Of a DNA stretch of 64,000 bases, positions 1 through 8,722 are shown piece by piece. The notes below the pieces were generated by a model. The model saw only the letters and a program-made list of their open reading frames with translations, was not told where the DNA came from and ran no database searches. Both the position numbers and the translations under genes were made by a program. The stretch lies in the NCBI RefSeq assembly GCF_004138165.1, contig NZ_RYFF01000034.1, forward strand, positions 1 through 64,000, written 5' to 3'. The stretch is from Candidatus Chloroploca sp. Khr17. Its GTDB lineage: Bacteria; Chloroflexota; Chloroflexia; Chloroflexales; Chloroflexaceae. Numbering within the stretch: the stretch's first letter is position 1; every line of letters begins with the position of its first letter.

Positions 1-76
1 GCGCACCTTCGATCGTCCGCTGCCGGTATTCTGGTTTGTGTACGTTTGACACCATAAAAAAGTGACACCTGGTGAG
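1..76. mobile_element. Possible end of an insertion element (junction)
   Basis: The solute-binding protein frame to the right loses family resemblance abruptly near position 76. The sequence to its left carries the 7-mer TGACACC twice (48-54 and 64-70) around an A-rich spacer, which resembles a transposon terminus. A short frame on the plus strand ends with a stop at about 47-49 and could be the tail of a transposase. A minus-strand frame starting at 55 also runs off the edge. Too little is visible to name a family. An assembly junction is the alternative. Confidence 0.35.
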
Positions 77-574
77 GCGCCACGGCCTTGAAGGACTCGG
101 GAATCGCGTAGAGCTTGCCATCGAGGCTCATACCCTGAATCGCGGTCGGCGAAACATTCTCGGCCTCGAGCATCGGCACATACTCGGTCAGATCGGCGAG
201 CAAGCCGGCCCGGATCTGGTCGCCGAGCGAGTCATTGGGGGCAATGAACATATCGGGGCCAGCCCCAGAAGTCACTTCATTCTGGAATTTGTTGAAAATC
301 TGATCGAAGGGGATCTGCAACATATTGATCGTTGCATCGGGATAAGCTGCCCGTGCATTGGCAATCAAGGTATTGATGGCTTCCTCTTCGGCACTGCCCG
401 TACCATAGGCATGCCAGAGGGTGACTGTGCCAGTCAAACCCGAGGGTTCTTCAGGCGTTGTCGGGGCCGATGGTTCGGTCGGGGCCGGTGGAGGAGTAGC
501 CGTCTGGCCGCCACAGGCAACCAGAAGAAGCGCCAACAAAGTTGTTAGCGCAACAAACGAGACGAACCGCTTCA
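77..574 (-). pseudogene. Truncated ABC transporter solute-binding lipoprotein (family 1, sugar type)
   Basis: This is the N-terminal part of an extracellular solute-binding protein of the maltose/cyclodextrin-binding type. It begins with a lipoprotein signal peptide ending in a lipobox (LVAC, Cys21), followed by a Pro/Thr/Ser-rich linker. The mature domain opens with VTLWHAYGTG and continues through SGAGPDMFIAPNDSLGD, YAIPESFKAVA and neighbouring family-typical segments. ATG at 574 is preceded by AAGGAG at a good distance. After KAVA the expected aromatic-rich continuation is missing and the frame enters unrelated sequence, so only about 165 of the usual 400 residues remain. Interruption by a mobile element is inferred. 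The protein would normally deliver an oligosaccharide to a membrane permease, but no permease gene is in the window. Confidence 0.7.
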
Positions 575-625
575 TGTTTTTTGCTCCTTAGCAAGGTAAC
601 TGGCCAACGTCGGCCAACGAAAGTT

Positions 626-643
626 TAGTTGCACTTGCAACTA
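626..643. promoter_or_regulatory. Palindromic operator upstream of the solute-binding gene
   Basis: TAGTTGCACTTGCAACTA is a perfect 8-2-8 inverted repeat. The half site TGCAAC recurs at 651-656 and, inverted, near 709-714. It lies between the promoter at 670-698 and the solute-binding gene start, so a bound repressor would block transcription. A LacI, ROK or GntR-type sugar repressor is a reasonable guess from position only. Confidence 0.6.
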
Positions 644-669
644 TCTAATATGCAACTTTTCGCATTGTG

Positions 670-698
670 AGTATACTACGTCGTAGGCTGCTCGTCAA
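670..698 (-). promoter_or_regulatory. Sigma70-type promoter of the solute-binding gene
   Basis: On the minus strand TTGACG is followed after exactly 17 bases by TATACT. This is the clearest promoter in the window. It lies about 95 bases upstream of the ATG at 574, with the TTGCA palindrome in the untranslated leader. Confidence 0.75.
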
Positions 699-756
699 GC
701 CTAATTTTGTTGCATATCATGCGTGGTATTATATCGCATCTATGATGCGGAATCAA

Positions 757-832
757 TGGGTTTGGGGCTACGCCCCAAACCCAACGTTATAGGGTATGTT
801 GGGCGGCTTCGCCGCCCAACATACCCTATAAC
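757..832. repeat. Two adjacent perfect hairpins
   Basis: 757-783 is a 12-base-arm hairpin around TAC. 786-832 is a perfect 22-base-arm hairpin around a TTC loop. They sit in the non-coding spacer between the solute-binding gene and the membrane protein at 1144. No T tract follows on either strand. Confidence 0.85.
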
Positions 833-926
833 GAGGCTTGGGAGCGGGGCGGCGGCGCGCCAACATGTAGGGGTGGTGCAGCGCCGATCCCGGCAACGAG
901 GCTTGGGAGCGGGGCGGCGGCGCGCC
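830..926. repeat. Direct repeat pair, 32 bp
   Basis: A 32-base GC-rich unit (AACGAGGCTTGGGAGC... ending CGCGCC) occurs identically at 830-861 and 895-926. The first copy begins at the end of the 786-832 hairpin. Reading frames across it are repeat artefacts. Confidence 0.85.
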
Positions 927-985
927 GACTCCTTGGCAGCGGCGAGGTTGCCTAGGCCCAGGCCTGCGAACCTCAAGAATCATGG

Positions 986-1038
986 GGGTGTGCTGGCGAA
1001 AACGGCCAGCGAAGCTGGCCGTTTTCGCCAGCACACCC
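986..1038. repeat. Perfect 25-base-arm hairpin
   Basis: The arms begin GGGTGTGCTGGCG and end CGCCAGCACACCC around a GAA loop. It lies about 100 bases before the membrane protein start at 1144. It may act as a terminator or RNA processing site, but has no T tract. The rest of the 575-1143 spacer shows no credible gene. Confidence 0.8.
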
Positions 1039-1143
1039 ATAAGGTTGCTGCAACTTTACGCTGGGGGCCAACGTATAACCATCAGAATGAACAACGGGTA
1101 GCACAATGGGTGCCAAATCCGCAGGATACGTGCAAAGGATATA

Positions 1144-1593
1144 ATGATGAATATCAATCAGAACCAGGCCCGTAACGCCGGCCTGATCTTGATCGTACTT
1201 GGGGTGGTGGCGATTTTTAATCTATGGGCGCTGATCCCACCAGCATTGCTTGCGTTGGGTGGCGTTGCCATCTATCGTCGCCAGAAGGCACTCGGACGGA
1301 CTGGTGAGGCTGTGCAGGGCTTGCTCTGGGGCGTTGGTTTGGCAGCCTTGTTGGGTTTCAATGTCTTTACCCTGCCAGGTGTGTTGTTGCTCGCCGGGGC
1401 AAGCCTGTTGCTCCGTGGTCGTGAGGCCGCAGCCGAGGCACGTTTGTTTGCCACCGTCGGTCGCTTGAGCCGCCGCCGCACACCAGTAACCCCGACGGCA
1501 CAGCCAACGATCGTTCAGCCGGCGCAGCCGATGCTGCCTGCCGAGCAACTGGAGCAGCCATCCCGTACGAATGAGACCGTTCGTCTATCATAG
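1144..1593 (+). CDS. Small multi-pass membrane protein of unknown function
   Basis: This 149-residue protein is not recognised. Hydrophobic stretches at about residues 11-27, 29-43, 57-75 and 76-91 predict three to four membrane segments, with YRRQK and RGREA marking cytoplasmic positive loops. The C-terminal 45 residues are polar, with Thr/Pro/Gln-rich content (TPTAQPTIVQPAQP). Two consecutive ATG codons open it (1144 and 1147), behind AAAGGAT. It is monocistronic, between a hairpin-rich spacer and a hairpin at 1608-1649. Function cannot be stated from sequence. Confidence 0.7.
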   Translation: MMNINQNQARNAGLILIVLGVVAIFNLWALIPPALLALGGVAIYRRQKALGRTGEAVQGLLWGVGLAALLGFNVFTLPGVLLLAGASLLLRGREAAAEARLFATVGRLSRRRTPVTPTAQPTIVQPAQPMLPAEQLEQPSRTNETVRLS

Positions 1594-1607
1594 GTGTTTA
1601 CCCTTGA

Positions 1608-1649
1608 GGGCGTTCCTCCCACCCGCTTCTCCCGGTGGGAGGAACGCCC
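1608..1649 (+). terminator. Hairpin after the membrane protein gene
   Basis: A perfect 16-base-arm inverted repeat (GGGCGTTCCTCCCACC and its complement) with a 10-base loop lies 14 bases after the stop. It has no T tract, so termination is presumed from position. Confidence 0.6.
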
Positions 1650-2035
1650 CGGCTTTCGCCCGCTTGAGCGCACGTTTGCATGGGCATGCGAATACTGCTA
1701 TACTACGCTCAGATGTGCGAATGCACTCGTGGTGCGCACCACGAGCCACGGTTTGCACGTTGCCAACGGAACCTTCGGGCGTTCCGGCAGGGAGCCCGCT
1801 GCCGGGTAAAAGGTTGACGGTCTGCGCCACGCATGACACCTTTCGTTGTGCAGGGCCAGGGAAAGCGGAAAGATGAAAGACGAAAGCTGAAACATGGATC
1901 ATTTTTCATCTTTCATCTTTCCGCTTTCATCTTTCCCCCGGCCTCTTGTGCTGCGTCGCCTCCGGGCGAAGGAGCGAGCACAAGCCCACCTGCTTGAGCG
2001 GTGGGTATCTGACAAGAAAGTAGAGAAGCCCTTCG
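1650..2035. other. Non-coding spacer with palindrome and imperfect inverted repeat
   Basis: No convincing gene is present. 1726-1745 is a perfect 20-base palindrome (CTCGTGGTGCGCACCACGAG). About 1857-1936 is an imperfect inverted repeat of GAAAGATGAAAG / CTTTCATCTTTC. An extended -10 sequence (TGCTATACT, 1696-1704) could drive the penicillin-binding protein gene, but is 330 bases upstream of it. Confidence 0.5.
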
Positions 2036-4600
2036 ATGGCTATGGGCGGTCGCCCATCCTACCCACCACCACCTCGCTTTCTACGCCCGTCCCGCCGCCA
2101 GCGCCGGGGCGGGCGTGGGCGTGTTCGCCATCCGATCCTGGCCTTCTTCTGGCGGCTGAGCCTGGCGTTTATCCAACTCAGCCTGCTTGCCGTGCTCATA
2201 GTTGCCGCCACTGGTACCTGGCTCTACTATCGCTACGCCCGTGACCTGCCCGATCCCCGCCGCATTAGCGAGTATCGCAGTTTTGAAACAACCCGTATCT
2301 ATGCCAGCGATGGCACCACCCTGCTCTTTGAACTCGTTGATCCCCAGGGCGGTCGTCGCACCCAAGTCGCCTTTGACCAGATTCCCCCGATGCTCAAAGA
2401 TGCGACGATTGCCGTTGAAGACGCCGATTTTTATGTCAATCCAGGCGTTGATCTACGCGGAATTATCCGGGCTGCGCTGCAAAATTATCAGAGCGGCGAG
2501 ATTGTCAGTGGGGCGTCAACGATTACCATGCAACTCGTGCGCAATCTGTTGCTCGATCCAGAGGAACGCGCTGAGCAGAGCTACGAGCGCAAGCTGCGTG
2601 AGGCGATCCTGGCCTATCGCGTGGCGCAGACCTATAGCAAAGATCAGCTTCTGAACCTCTATCTCAATGAGGTCTATTACGGTGCCCAAGCTTACGGCGT
2701 GGAAGCAGCCGCACAAGCCTATTTTTCAAAGCACGTTGGTGAATTGACCCCCGCCGAAGCCAGCCTGATCGCTGGCTTGCCTCAGTCGCCCACGACCTAT
2801 AATCCCTTCACCAATTTCGAACTCGCCCGCGCCCGTCAGCGCATTACCCTGAATTTGATGGTGCAGCAAGGCATGCTGACCGAAGCCGAGGCAGAGACGA
2901 TCTATGCCGAACCAATTACCCTCAAGCCGCCCCTAACCGATCTCGTCGCGCCCCATTTTGCCTTTTATGTGCGCGACCAACTCGAGCGGCACTATGGCCC
3001 CGAGTTGCTCTATCGAGCGGGCTTGCAGGTGATTACGAGCATTGATCTCGCCTGGCAAGCCGAGGCCGAACAGCTTGCCCGCGAGCAGATCGCCCGCCTC
3101 CGTGAGCGCAATGCGTCCAATGCCGCCGTGGTGATGCTGGCCCCCGATGGCCGTGTGCTCGCGATGGTGGGAAGCATTGATTACAACGCCCCCGATGGGC
3201 AAGTCAATGTGGCAACGGCGCTTCGGCAGCCCGGGTCAGCCCTCAAACCCTTTGTCTATGCGACGGCATTGCAGCGCGGTTGGACGCCCGCAACGGTGAT
3301 CTGGGACACACCGAGTCGCTGGGTGTCACCCGAGGGGGTAGTCTACGAGCCCCAGAATTATGATCGCCGCTTCCACGGGCCAATGCGCCTGCGCATGGCG
3401 CTTGCCAATTCGCTCAATATTCCTGCCGTCAAAGCACTTGAATACGTTGGCATCGAGGCGTTTGTCGAGCAGATGAGTCGGCTTGGGTTCACGAGTTTTG
3501 CCGACCCGAGCCGCTTTGGCCTCGCGATGGCCCTTGGCAGCAATGAAGTGCGTTTGCTGGAATTGACCGGGGCATACCATGCGCTTGGCAATGGGGGGCG
3601 ATGGCTCAATCCGGTGACGGTGCTAAAGGTGACCAATAGCAGGGGTGAGGTGCTTGAGCGCTGGCAACCCGCCCGCGGGCGACCAGCGTTTGGGCCACAG
3701 GGTGAGCAAGTTGCGTATCTGCTGACGAGCATCCTCAGTGACAACCAGGCCCGCCGTTATATGTTTGGGGCCAATAATGTGATGGAATTGCCCGAGTTGA
3801 TCGCGGCGGTCAAGACCGGCACGTCCAACGATTTTCGCGATTCGTGGGCCGTCGGATATACGACCGATGTGACGGTAGGGGTCTGGGTTGGCAATAACGA
3901 TTCATCGTCGATGCAAGAGGTCGCCGGGGCCAACGGAGCCGGCCAGATCTGGCGTGAGTTGATGCTCCGTTACCATCAAGGGCGCCCTGCGACGCCCTTT
4001 GCCCGCCCAGAGGGGCTAGAAGAGATCCCGATCTGCGCCGATACTGGCGGGCGTGCGGGGGCGGGTTGCCCACGAACGATCAACGAACTCTTTGTGGCAG
4101 GAACTGCGCCTACCGAGGTAGATGTGCTCTATCAAACGGTGCGCGTCGGGGGTGATGGCAGTTGCCTGGCGGCGTCGTATACCCCGGCCGACCAGATCCG
4201 CGAAGTATCGTTCCCCGTCTATCCGCCTGAGTTCCGTGAATGGGCGGCGCGGAACATGCCCCAGCCGCCAACAACGGTCTGTCCACCGCCAACAAGCCCG
4301 GCCGAAGCCGTAGCCCTGATCTATCCACCAGGTGCCAGCGGTGTCATCACGACCACACAAGTCTTTCTCAGTGGCATTGCGCGGGGGCCCTTTAGCCTCG
4401 AAGTCGGCCCCGGCACGGCACCAGCACAATGGCAATTGCTCGGCCAGAACAACCTGCCCGTCTTTGATGGTCTGCTGGGGGTCTGGAATACGGCAGGCTT
4501 GCCAGCAGGCGACTATACCCTGCGCCTCCAGGTAACGACGCCCGAAGGCTTTAACGTCAGTACCACGCAACTGGTGAGGTACGAACCAGGGGGGCCGTAG
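2036..4600 (+). CDS. Bifunctional penicillin-binding protein (GT51 transglycosylase + transpeptidase, class A)
   Basis: This class A penicillin-binding protein polymerises and cross-links peptidoglycan on the outer face of the membrane. An Arg/Pro-rich cytoplasmic tail (1-35) precedes one membrane anchor (about 37-66). The GT51 domain has AVEDADFY with catalytic Glu128, GASTITMQLVRN and RKLREA. The transpeptidase domain has SALK (Ser401, Lys404), SLN (459-461) and KTGTS (593-597), so all active-site motifs are intact. After about residue 690 a 160-residue extension follows. It carries several Cys and ends in an immunoglobulin-like beta domain, as in PBP1C-type proteins. ATG at 2036 is chosen because the anchor follows directly, although no strong ribosome-binding site is seen. 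It is a single-gene unit. Confidence 0.93.
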   Translation: MAMGGRPSYPPPPRFLRPSRRQRRGGRGRVRHPILAFFWRLSLAFIQLSLLAVLIVAATGTWLYYRYARDLPDPRRISEYRSFETTRIYASDGTTLLFELVDPQGGRRTQVAFDQIPPMLKDATIAVEDADFYVNPGVDLRGIIRAALQNYQSGEIVSGASTITMQLVRNLLLDPEERAEQSYERKLREAILAYRVAQTYSKDQLLNLYLNEVYYGAQAYGVEAAAQAYFSKHVGELTPAEASLIAGLPQSPTTYNPFTNFELARARQRITLNLMVQQGMLTEAEAETIYAEPITLKPPLTDLVAPHFAFYVRDQLERHYGPELLYRAGLQVITSIDLAWQAEAEQLAREQIARLRERNASNAAVVMLAPDGRVLAMVGSIDYNAPDGQVNVATALRQPGSALKPFVYATALQRGWTPATVIWDTPSRWVSPEGVVYEPQNYDRRFHGPMRLRMALANSLNIPAVKALEYVGIEAFVEQMSRLGFTSFADPSRFGLAMALGSNEVRLLELTGAYHALGNGGRWLNPVTVLKVTNSRGEVLERWQPARGRPAFGPQGEQVAYLLTSILSDNQARRYMFGANNVMELPELIAAVKTGTSNDFRDSWAVGYTTDVTVGVWVGNNDSSSMQEVAGANGAGQIWRELMLRYHQGRPATPFARPEGLEEIPICADTGGRAGAGCPRTINELFVAGTAPTEVDVLYQTVRVGGDGSCLAASYTPADQIREVSFPVYPPEFREWAARNMPQPPTTVCPPPTSPAEAVALIYPPGASGVITTTQVFLSGIARGPFSLEVGPGTAPAQWQLLGQNNLPVFDGLLGVWNTAGLPAGDYTLRLQVTTPEGFNVSTTQLVRYEPGGP

Positions 4601-4902
4601 GGCAGGGCATCTTCTGTTCGTCCGTGCCGCCCTGTGCGCGGATCGCGTGCATCCGCCCAGACCGTCGGCGTCAACGCCTCGGCTACCGTCTGCGAAGCCG
4701 ACCTTCGTCGGCTGAATCAGGCCACGCAGGTGGCCTTTGCCAACCAAAAGCCGCGCCGTTCACGGCGACGGAAAAAGATGCAATCGTCCTGGGGAGGCCG
4801 TAAAGTCGGCGGCATGTTGGCCGAAAAGTATCGTATAATGCAAGGCATGGTCGCCGGCAAGCTGTCTGCAAGGCATTCAACTGCCACTCTCCCGGGAACC
4901 AC
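4601..4902. repeat. Spacer with a REP-like hairpin
   Basis: There is no gene here. AGCCGAC-CTTC-GTCGGCT (4696-4713), preceded by CTCGGCTACCGTCTGCGA, matches the repeat family also found near 37676-37830 and 40790-40915. A TATAAT at 4834-4839 could be the -10 element for the zinc-ribbon gene; no good -35 accompanies it. Confidence 0.6.
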
Positions 4903-6009
4903 ATGACGACTGACACATCCTTACCACGCCGTGCGAAGTTTTGCCCAAACTGTGGCACCGAACTGCCCCCTGGTGAAGTCCGTTTCTGTATCGCATGCGG
5001 CAAAGCTATCGCAGGTGCCCCACCACCACCGCCACCTGACCCAACGCCCGCAAGCGGGGTTCCAACGGTGCGCCTTGCCAATGCCGGCGTCGAACAACAG
5101 GTCATTGGCGGAACCGTCAAACTACCGATGTCAGGGGCGGTTCCGCCTGGGCTCTGGGTACTTGATGAACCACCCGGGGCGATGGATGTGGTCGCGATCT
5201 ACCCACCCCTGCGCCCAGTGCGTGATGGATGGAGCGGGCTCGTTGGGCGAGGGTGGCAGGCAGCCGGAAGTGAGCCGAAAGGCCGCGCCATGGTCTTTCA
5301 CTTCCGTGCCGAGGTACCCTGGTTTGCTGCGGAAGGATGCGGCCGGGGCATGCGCCTGATCACCAAGGTAGCCGCACGTTCGCATACGCATGATGGCCGA
5401 AATCGGCGCGGATTTCGCTTTGGCCTTCACCGCGACGGGCCAATGCAGGTTCTCCAAGCCGCCTGGCAAGACGAGGATGGACAACCCGTCCCTGACCTTG
5501 CCATTCCACAGATTCAGTTGATGGCCCCACCCCGCGTCCCACGGGTTTCGGATTATCAAGAGGAGCCAGCGCTGCTTGTCGCCAGTGAGGCGACGCTCTG
5601 GGTAGAAGGATCACAGGCGTATGGAGCCTACCGGCTTATGCGGGAAACGCTGGTGCAAGAGCATACGCCGGTCGGGCGGGGGATCACGCTAATCGGGCTG
5701 CGTGAAGGGCGTGAAGGCGAACGCCCCTGGTGGGCGCGTCTCTTGCCCGGGATCACGCCCACACGCTATCGCGTGCGCATCATGAATCCGTTCCGGTGCG
5801 AATGGCGCCAATGGAAAGCTCAATTGCGTACGATCACACGGGAAGCCGCGAGTCTTGGGCTCAACCTCGAACCGGCCCTGGCCGCCGAATGGTGGCTGGA
5901 TCGTAATGGGTACGACGGAGTGATCTTTACGCAGGCGCAGGATCGTTATCAAGTCAACCAGGTTGTGATTGCCTTTCGCCGGGCGCAACTGGCGCAGATC
6001 AAAGATTAA
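4903..6009 (+). CDS. Zinc-ribbon protein of unknown function
   Basis: The N-terminus carries a double-CxxC zinc ribbon (Cys14, Cys17, Cys29, Cys32; CPNCG and CIACG). A short proline-rich linker with six consecutive Pro (about 40-46) follows, then a roughly 310-residue region I do not recognise. That region is soluble, with many Trp and Arg and no membrane segments. It ends in a segment (about 305-368) with RTITREAASLGLNLEP and QAQDRYQVNQVVIAF. Zinc ribbons of this kind in bacteria often head regulatory or scaffold proteins, but nothing here fixes a role. The gene is alone between two repeat-rich spacers. Confidence 0.75.
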   Translation: MTTDTSLPRRAKFCPNCGTELPPGEVRFCIACGKAIAGAPPPPPPDPTPASGVPTVRLANAGVEQQVIGGTVKLPMSGAVPPGLWVLDEPPGAMDVVAIYPPLRPVRDGWSGLVGRGWQAAGSEPKGRAMVFHFRAEVPWFAAEGCGRGMRLITKVAARSHTHDGRNRRGFRFGLHRDGPMQVLQAAWQDEDGQPVPDLAIPQIQLMAPPRVPRVSDYQEEPALLVASEATLWVEGSQAYGAYRLMRETLVQEHTPVGRGITLIGLREGREGERPWWARLLPGITPTRYRVRIMNPFRCEWRQWKAQLRTITREAASLGLNLEPALAAEWWLDRNGYDGVIFTQAQDRYQVNQVVIAFRRAQLAQIKD

Positions 6010-6039
6010 ACCCAATACCTTGCACATAAGGACGAGAAG

Positions 6040-6400
6040 CCCGGGGGACGGGCACCTGCACGGGGCGCCCCGACCGACCGGGGGACGCGCCCGGGGGACG
6101 GGCACCCGTCAAAGGGTTTCACTAGAGGGCGTCAAACCGCCCTGAGGCCCGGGAGGGCGTCTGGATGGCGGCTTCGTCGCGCCAAGGAAACCTGCCAGGT
6201 GGGCGCCGGGACACCGCTCCGTTCCCCCACGGATCGCGGCGGTGCCCACCTGGCAGGTTTGATGGGTTGGCACGCCGCCAGATGGCAATAGCGCGCACGG
6301 GAACGCCCGTGACCGAGCAGATGAAACCCTTTGACGATGGGCACCCCGTGCGGATGTCCCGACCGACCGGGGGACGGGCACCCGCACGGGGTGCCCCACA
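6040..6400. repeat. Repeat-rich spacer (GGGCACCC hairpin family)
   Basis: The spacer 6010-6546 contains repeated CCCGGGGGACGGGCACC and CCGACCGACCGGGGGACG units (about 6038-6110 and 6350-6396). It also has the inverted repeat CCTGCCAGGTGGGC / GCCCACCTGGCAGG (about 6189-6262). AGCTTCC/GGAAGCT palindromes lie at about 6400-6500. A related GGGTGCCC hairpin occurs at 41616-41693. No protein-coding signal is convincing. Confidence 0.65.
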
Positions 6401-6504
6401 GCTTCCGGGAAGCTCTGCGCGAAGATGTCATGGCGCACCGACGTGCCTGCTACCGATGAGCATGCTGCCACCACCGCGCAAGCTTCCCGGAAGCTTTATG
6501 ACCA

Positions 6505-6513
6505 TGCTATACT
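6505..6513 (+). promoter_or_regulatory. Extended -10 promoter for the VWA gene
   Basis: TGCTATACT is an extended -10 element about 80 bases upstream of the VWA start. No -35 is evident, which extended -10 promoters can tolerate. The same 9-mer recurs ahead of the gene at 41796. Confidence 0.4.
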
Positions 6514-6591
6514 GTAGACTTCAAACATCTGGATTAACGTTCACAAATGCTGGCGCTCGCAGATCATGTGGCGCCACCAGGAGGAAGATAT

Positions 6592-7854
6592 ATGTCGGGT
6601 GAAGTCCATGTACGTGCAACGCTCGCACGTCCCTTTCTTGCCGCTACCACAACGCCACAGGTTGCCTATGCGTTGATTGAGGTGCAACCGACGCAGGTGC
6701 TCGCCCGCGTGCGCGTACCCGTCAATGTGAGTTTCGTGCTTGACCGCAGTGGTTCGATGAAAGGTGAGAAGATCGAGCGGGTGCGCCAAGCGACGTCAAT
6801 GGCAATTGATCGGCTTGATCGCCAGGATATTGTGTCAGTGGTCACGTTTGATCATCGCACCGAGGTACTTATTCCTGCCAGCCCCGTCCAGGATCCACGG
6901 TCCATCAAAGACCGGATTAGCCGGATCCGCGATGCAGGCGGCACGCGCATTGCGCCAGCGCTTGAGCGAGGGTTGCGTGAGATCGAGAAAGACCGGAGCG
7001 GCGCGATCCGGCGGATGGTGTTGCTCACCGATGGACAGACTGAACACGAGGCTGATTGTCTGCGGCGGGCGGAAGATGCCGGACGCATGGGCGTGCCTAT
7101 TACGGCGCTCGGGGTGGGCAAAGATTGGAATGAGGATCTGTTGATCGAAATTGGCAATCGTTCTGGCGGCACTGCTGATCAGATCACCAATCCTGATCAG
7201 ATTACCACCTATTTTCAGAATACGGTGCAACAGGCCCAAAATAGTGCCGTGCAAAATAGCGTGATGAACCTACGCCTGGTACAGGGTGTGGCCCCACGGG
7301 CAGTCTGGCAAGTGCTCCCGATGATCAACAACCTTGGGTATCAGCCGATTTCGGAACGCGATGTCAGTGTGCCCCTCGGCGAGCTCGAGACGGGGCAGGG
7401 GCGTACGTTGCTGATCGAATTGCTCGTTGATCCACGAGCCGTGGGGTCATATCGCGTTGGGCAGGTGGAAGTCACCTATGATGTGCCCGTGCTCGGTTTG
7501 CTCGGTGAGAAGGCGCGGGTTGATCTGCTGCTCACCTTTACCGCCGATCAGGCACAACTCAACCAGGTGAATCCCGGTGTGATGAATATCGTTGAAAAAG
7601 TGAGTGCCTTCAAACTGCAAACCCGCGCCCTGCAAGACATTGCCCAGGGCGATGTACAGGGAGGCACCCAGAAACTCAAGAGTGCGGTCACACGCCTGTT
7701 GAGCCAGGGCGAACTGGAACTGGCCGAAACGATGCAGAAAGAGATTGCCAATCTCGAACAGAGTGGGCAACTCTCGAGTGAAGGCCAGAAGACGATCAAG
7801 TTCCAGGGACGCAAAACGGTACGCCTCAGCGATATTGAGATCCCCCCACAATAA
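6592..7854 (+). CDS. VWA-domain protein (metal-ion-dependent adhesion site intact)
   Basis: The 420-residue protein carries a von Willebrand A domain (about 45-225) with the MIDAS motif DRSGSM, the conserved Thr/Gly region GGTRIAPAL and LLTDGQTE. Those residues bind Mg2+ and a protein ligand. A beta-rich region and a helical tail (about 320-405) rich in Gln, Glu and Leu follow. There is no signal peptide or membrane segment, so it acts in the cytoplasm. The ATG at 6592 is preferred over 6547 because AGGAGGAAG lies just upstream. The stop is one base before the surE start, so the two are translationally coupled. A chaperone or signalling-scaffold role is usual for such proteins; the partner here is unknown. 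Confidence 0.85.
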   Translation: MSGEVHVRATLARPFLAATTTPQVAYALIEVQPTQVLARVRVPVNVSFVLDRSGSMKGEKIERVRQATSMAIDRLDRQDIVSVVTFDHRTEVLIPASPVQDPRSIKDRISRIRDAGGTRIAPALERGLREIEKDRSGAIRRMVLLTDGQTEHEADCLRRAEDAGRMGVPITALGVGKDWNEDLLIEIGNRSGGTADQITNPDQITTYFQNTVQQAQNSAVQNSVMNLRLVQGVAPRAVWQVLPMINNLGYQPISERDVSVPLGELETGQGRTLLIELLVDPRAVGSYRVGQVEVTYDVPVLGLLGEKARVDLLLTFTADQAQLNQVNPGVMNIVEKVSAFKLQTRALQDIAQGDVQGGTQKLKSAVTRLLSQGELELAETMQKEIANLEQSGQLSSEGQKTIKFQGRKTVRLSDIEIPPQ

Positions 7855-7855
7855 C

Positions 7856-8617
7856 ATGTATATTCTCTTGACGAATGACGACGGCTATCAGAGCGAAGGC
7901 CTGGTTGCGTTGCGTACCGCCTTGAACGAAGTTGGCGAGACCGTCGTGGTGGCCCCGGATCGGAACTGGAGTGCCGCAGGGCATTATCGGAAGTTGTTTG
8001 ATCCACTAAGGGCCTGGGAGGGAACGCTCGCTGACGGCAGCGCGGCGATCCTGTGCGATGGAACCCCTGCTGATTGCGTTGCGCTTGGCGTGATGGGTCT
8101 CTTGCCACGCAAACCAGATCTGATCGTCTCGGGGATCAATCTGGGGGCCAACCTTGGCACCGATCTGCTCTATTCGGGCACGGTCGCGGCGGCGATGGAA
8201 GGCATTATGTTTGAGATCCCTGGCATTGCCGTCTCACAGGTGCGGCCCAAAGAGGGCGACTGGGACTTTCGGGCAGCCCAGCAGGCGGTCATTCGCCTGG
8301 TGGGGCTCGCCACCAAGCATCACTTGCCGGCGGGCATTTTGCTCAACCTGAACGCCCCGGCGCGCCCACCCGAAGAGGTCTATGGGATGCGCATTGCCCG
8401 CCTGGGGCGGCGGCTCTATCGTGACGAACTCGTGGTGCGCCACGATCCGCGGGGCAAACCCTACTATTGGATTGGCGGGGCCGAGCCCGAGGATTACCAC
8501 GAAGAAGGTACCGATATTGCCGCGATTGCCGCAGGCTATGTCAGCATCACCCCGGCCCATATGGATCTGACGAGCCACCGTTGGTTGGAGGAGTTGCGCG
8601 AGTGGGGGCTTGAGTAA
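7856..8617 (+). CDS. surE: 5'/3'-nucleotidase SurE
   Basis: SurE hydrolyses nucleoside monophosphates with a divalent metal, in the cytoplasm. The 253-residue length is typical. Family signatures are visible in order: LLTNDDGYQSEG at the N-terminus (metal-binding Asp pair), APDRNWSAAGH, CDGTPADCVALG, SGINLGANLG and LYSGTVAAAMEG. The start at 7856 is set by the spacing to the preceding stop (one base) and by the conserved MYILLTNDDG opening. It shares an mRNA with the VWA gene and is followed at once by a strong hairpin, so the pair probably forms a two-gene operon. Confidence 0.95.
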   Translation: MYILLTNDDGYQSEGLVALRTALNEVGETVVVAPDRNWSAAGHYRKLFDPLRAWEGTLADGSAAILCDGTPADCVALGVMGLLPRKPDLIVSGINLGANLGTDLLYSGTVAAAMEGIMFEIPGIAVSQVRPKEGDWDFRAAQQAVIRLVGLATKHHLPAGILLNLNAPARPPEEVYGMRIARLGRRLYRDELVVRHDPRGKPYYWIGGAEPEDYHEEGTDIAAIAAGYVSITPAHMDLTSHRWLEELREWGLE

Positions 8618-8662
8618 CGAGCAAACGTGCGCGGGCCGTCCGGCCCGCGCACGTTTGCTCGT
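8617..8662 (+). terminator. Hairpin terminator after surE
   Basis: A perfect 21-base-arm inverted repeat with a 4-base loop (GTCC) begins at the last base of the surE stop. It is very GC-rich and has no T tract. Confidence 0.65.
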
Positions 8663-8722
8663 ACGGTTGCAAGGACAACTGGCGCTTTGCGCTGGTCAAC
8701 GTCGCATAGGAGGAGTTGCGGT

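Noticed and set aside
723-1175. Open frames on both strands through the hairpin spacer
   Set aside because: They translate perfect inverted and direct repeats; no start signal or protein-like composition.
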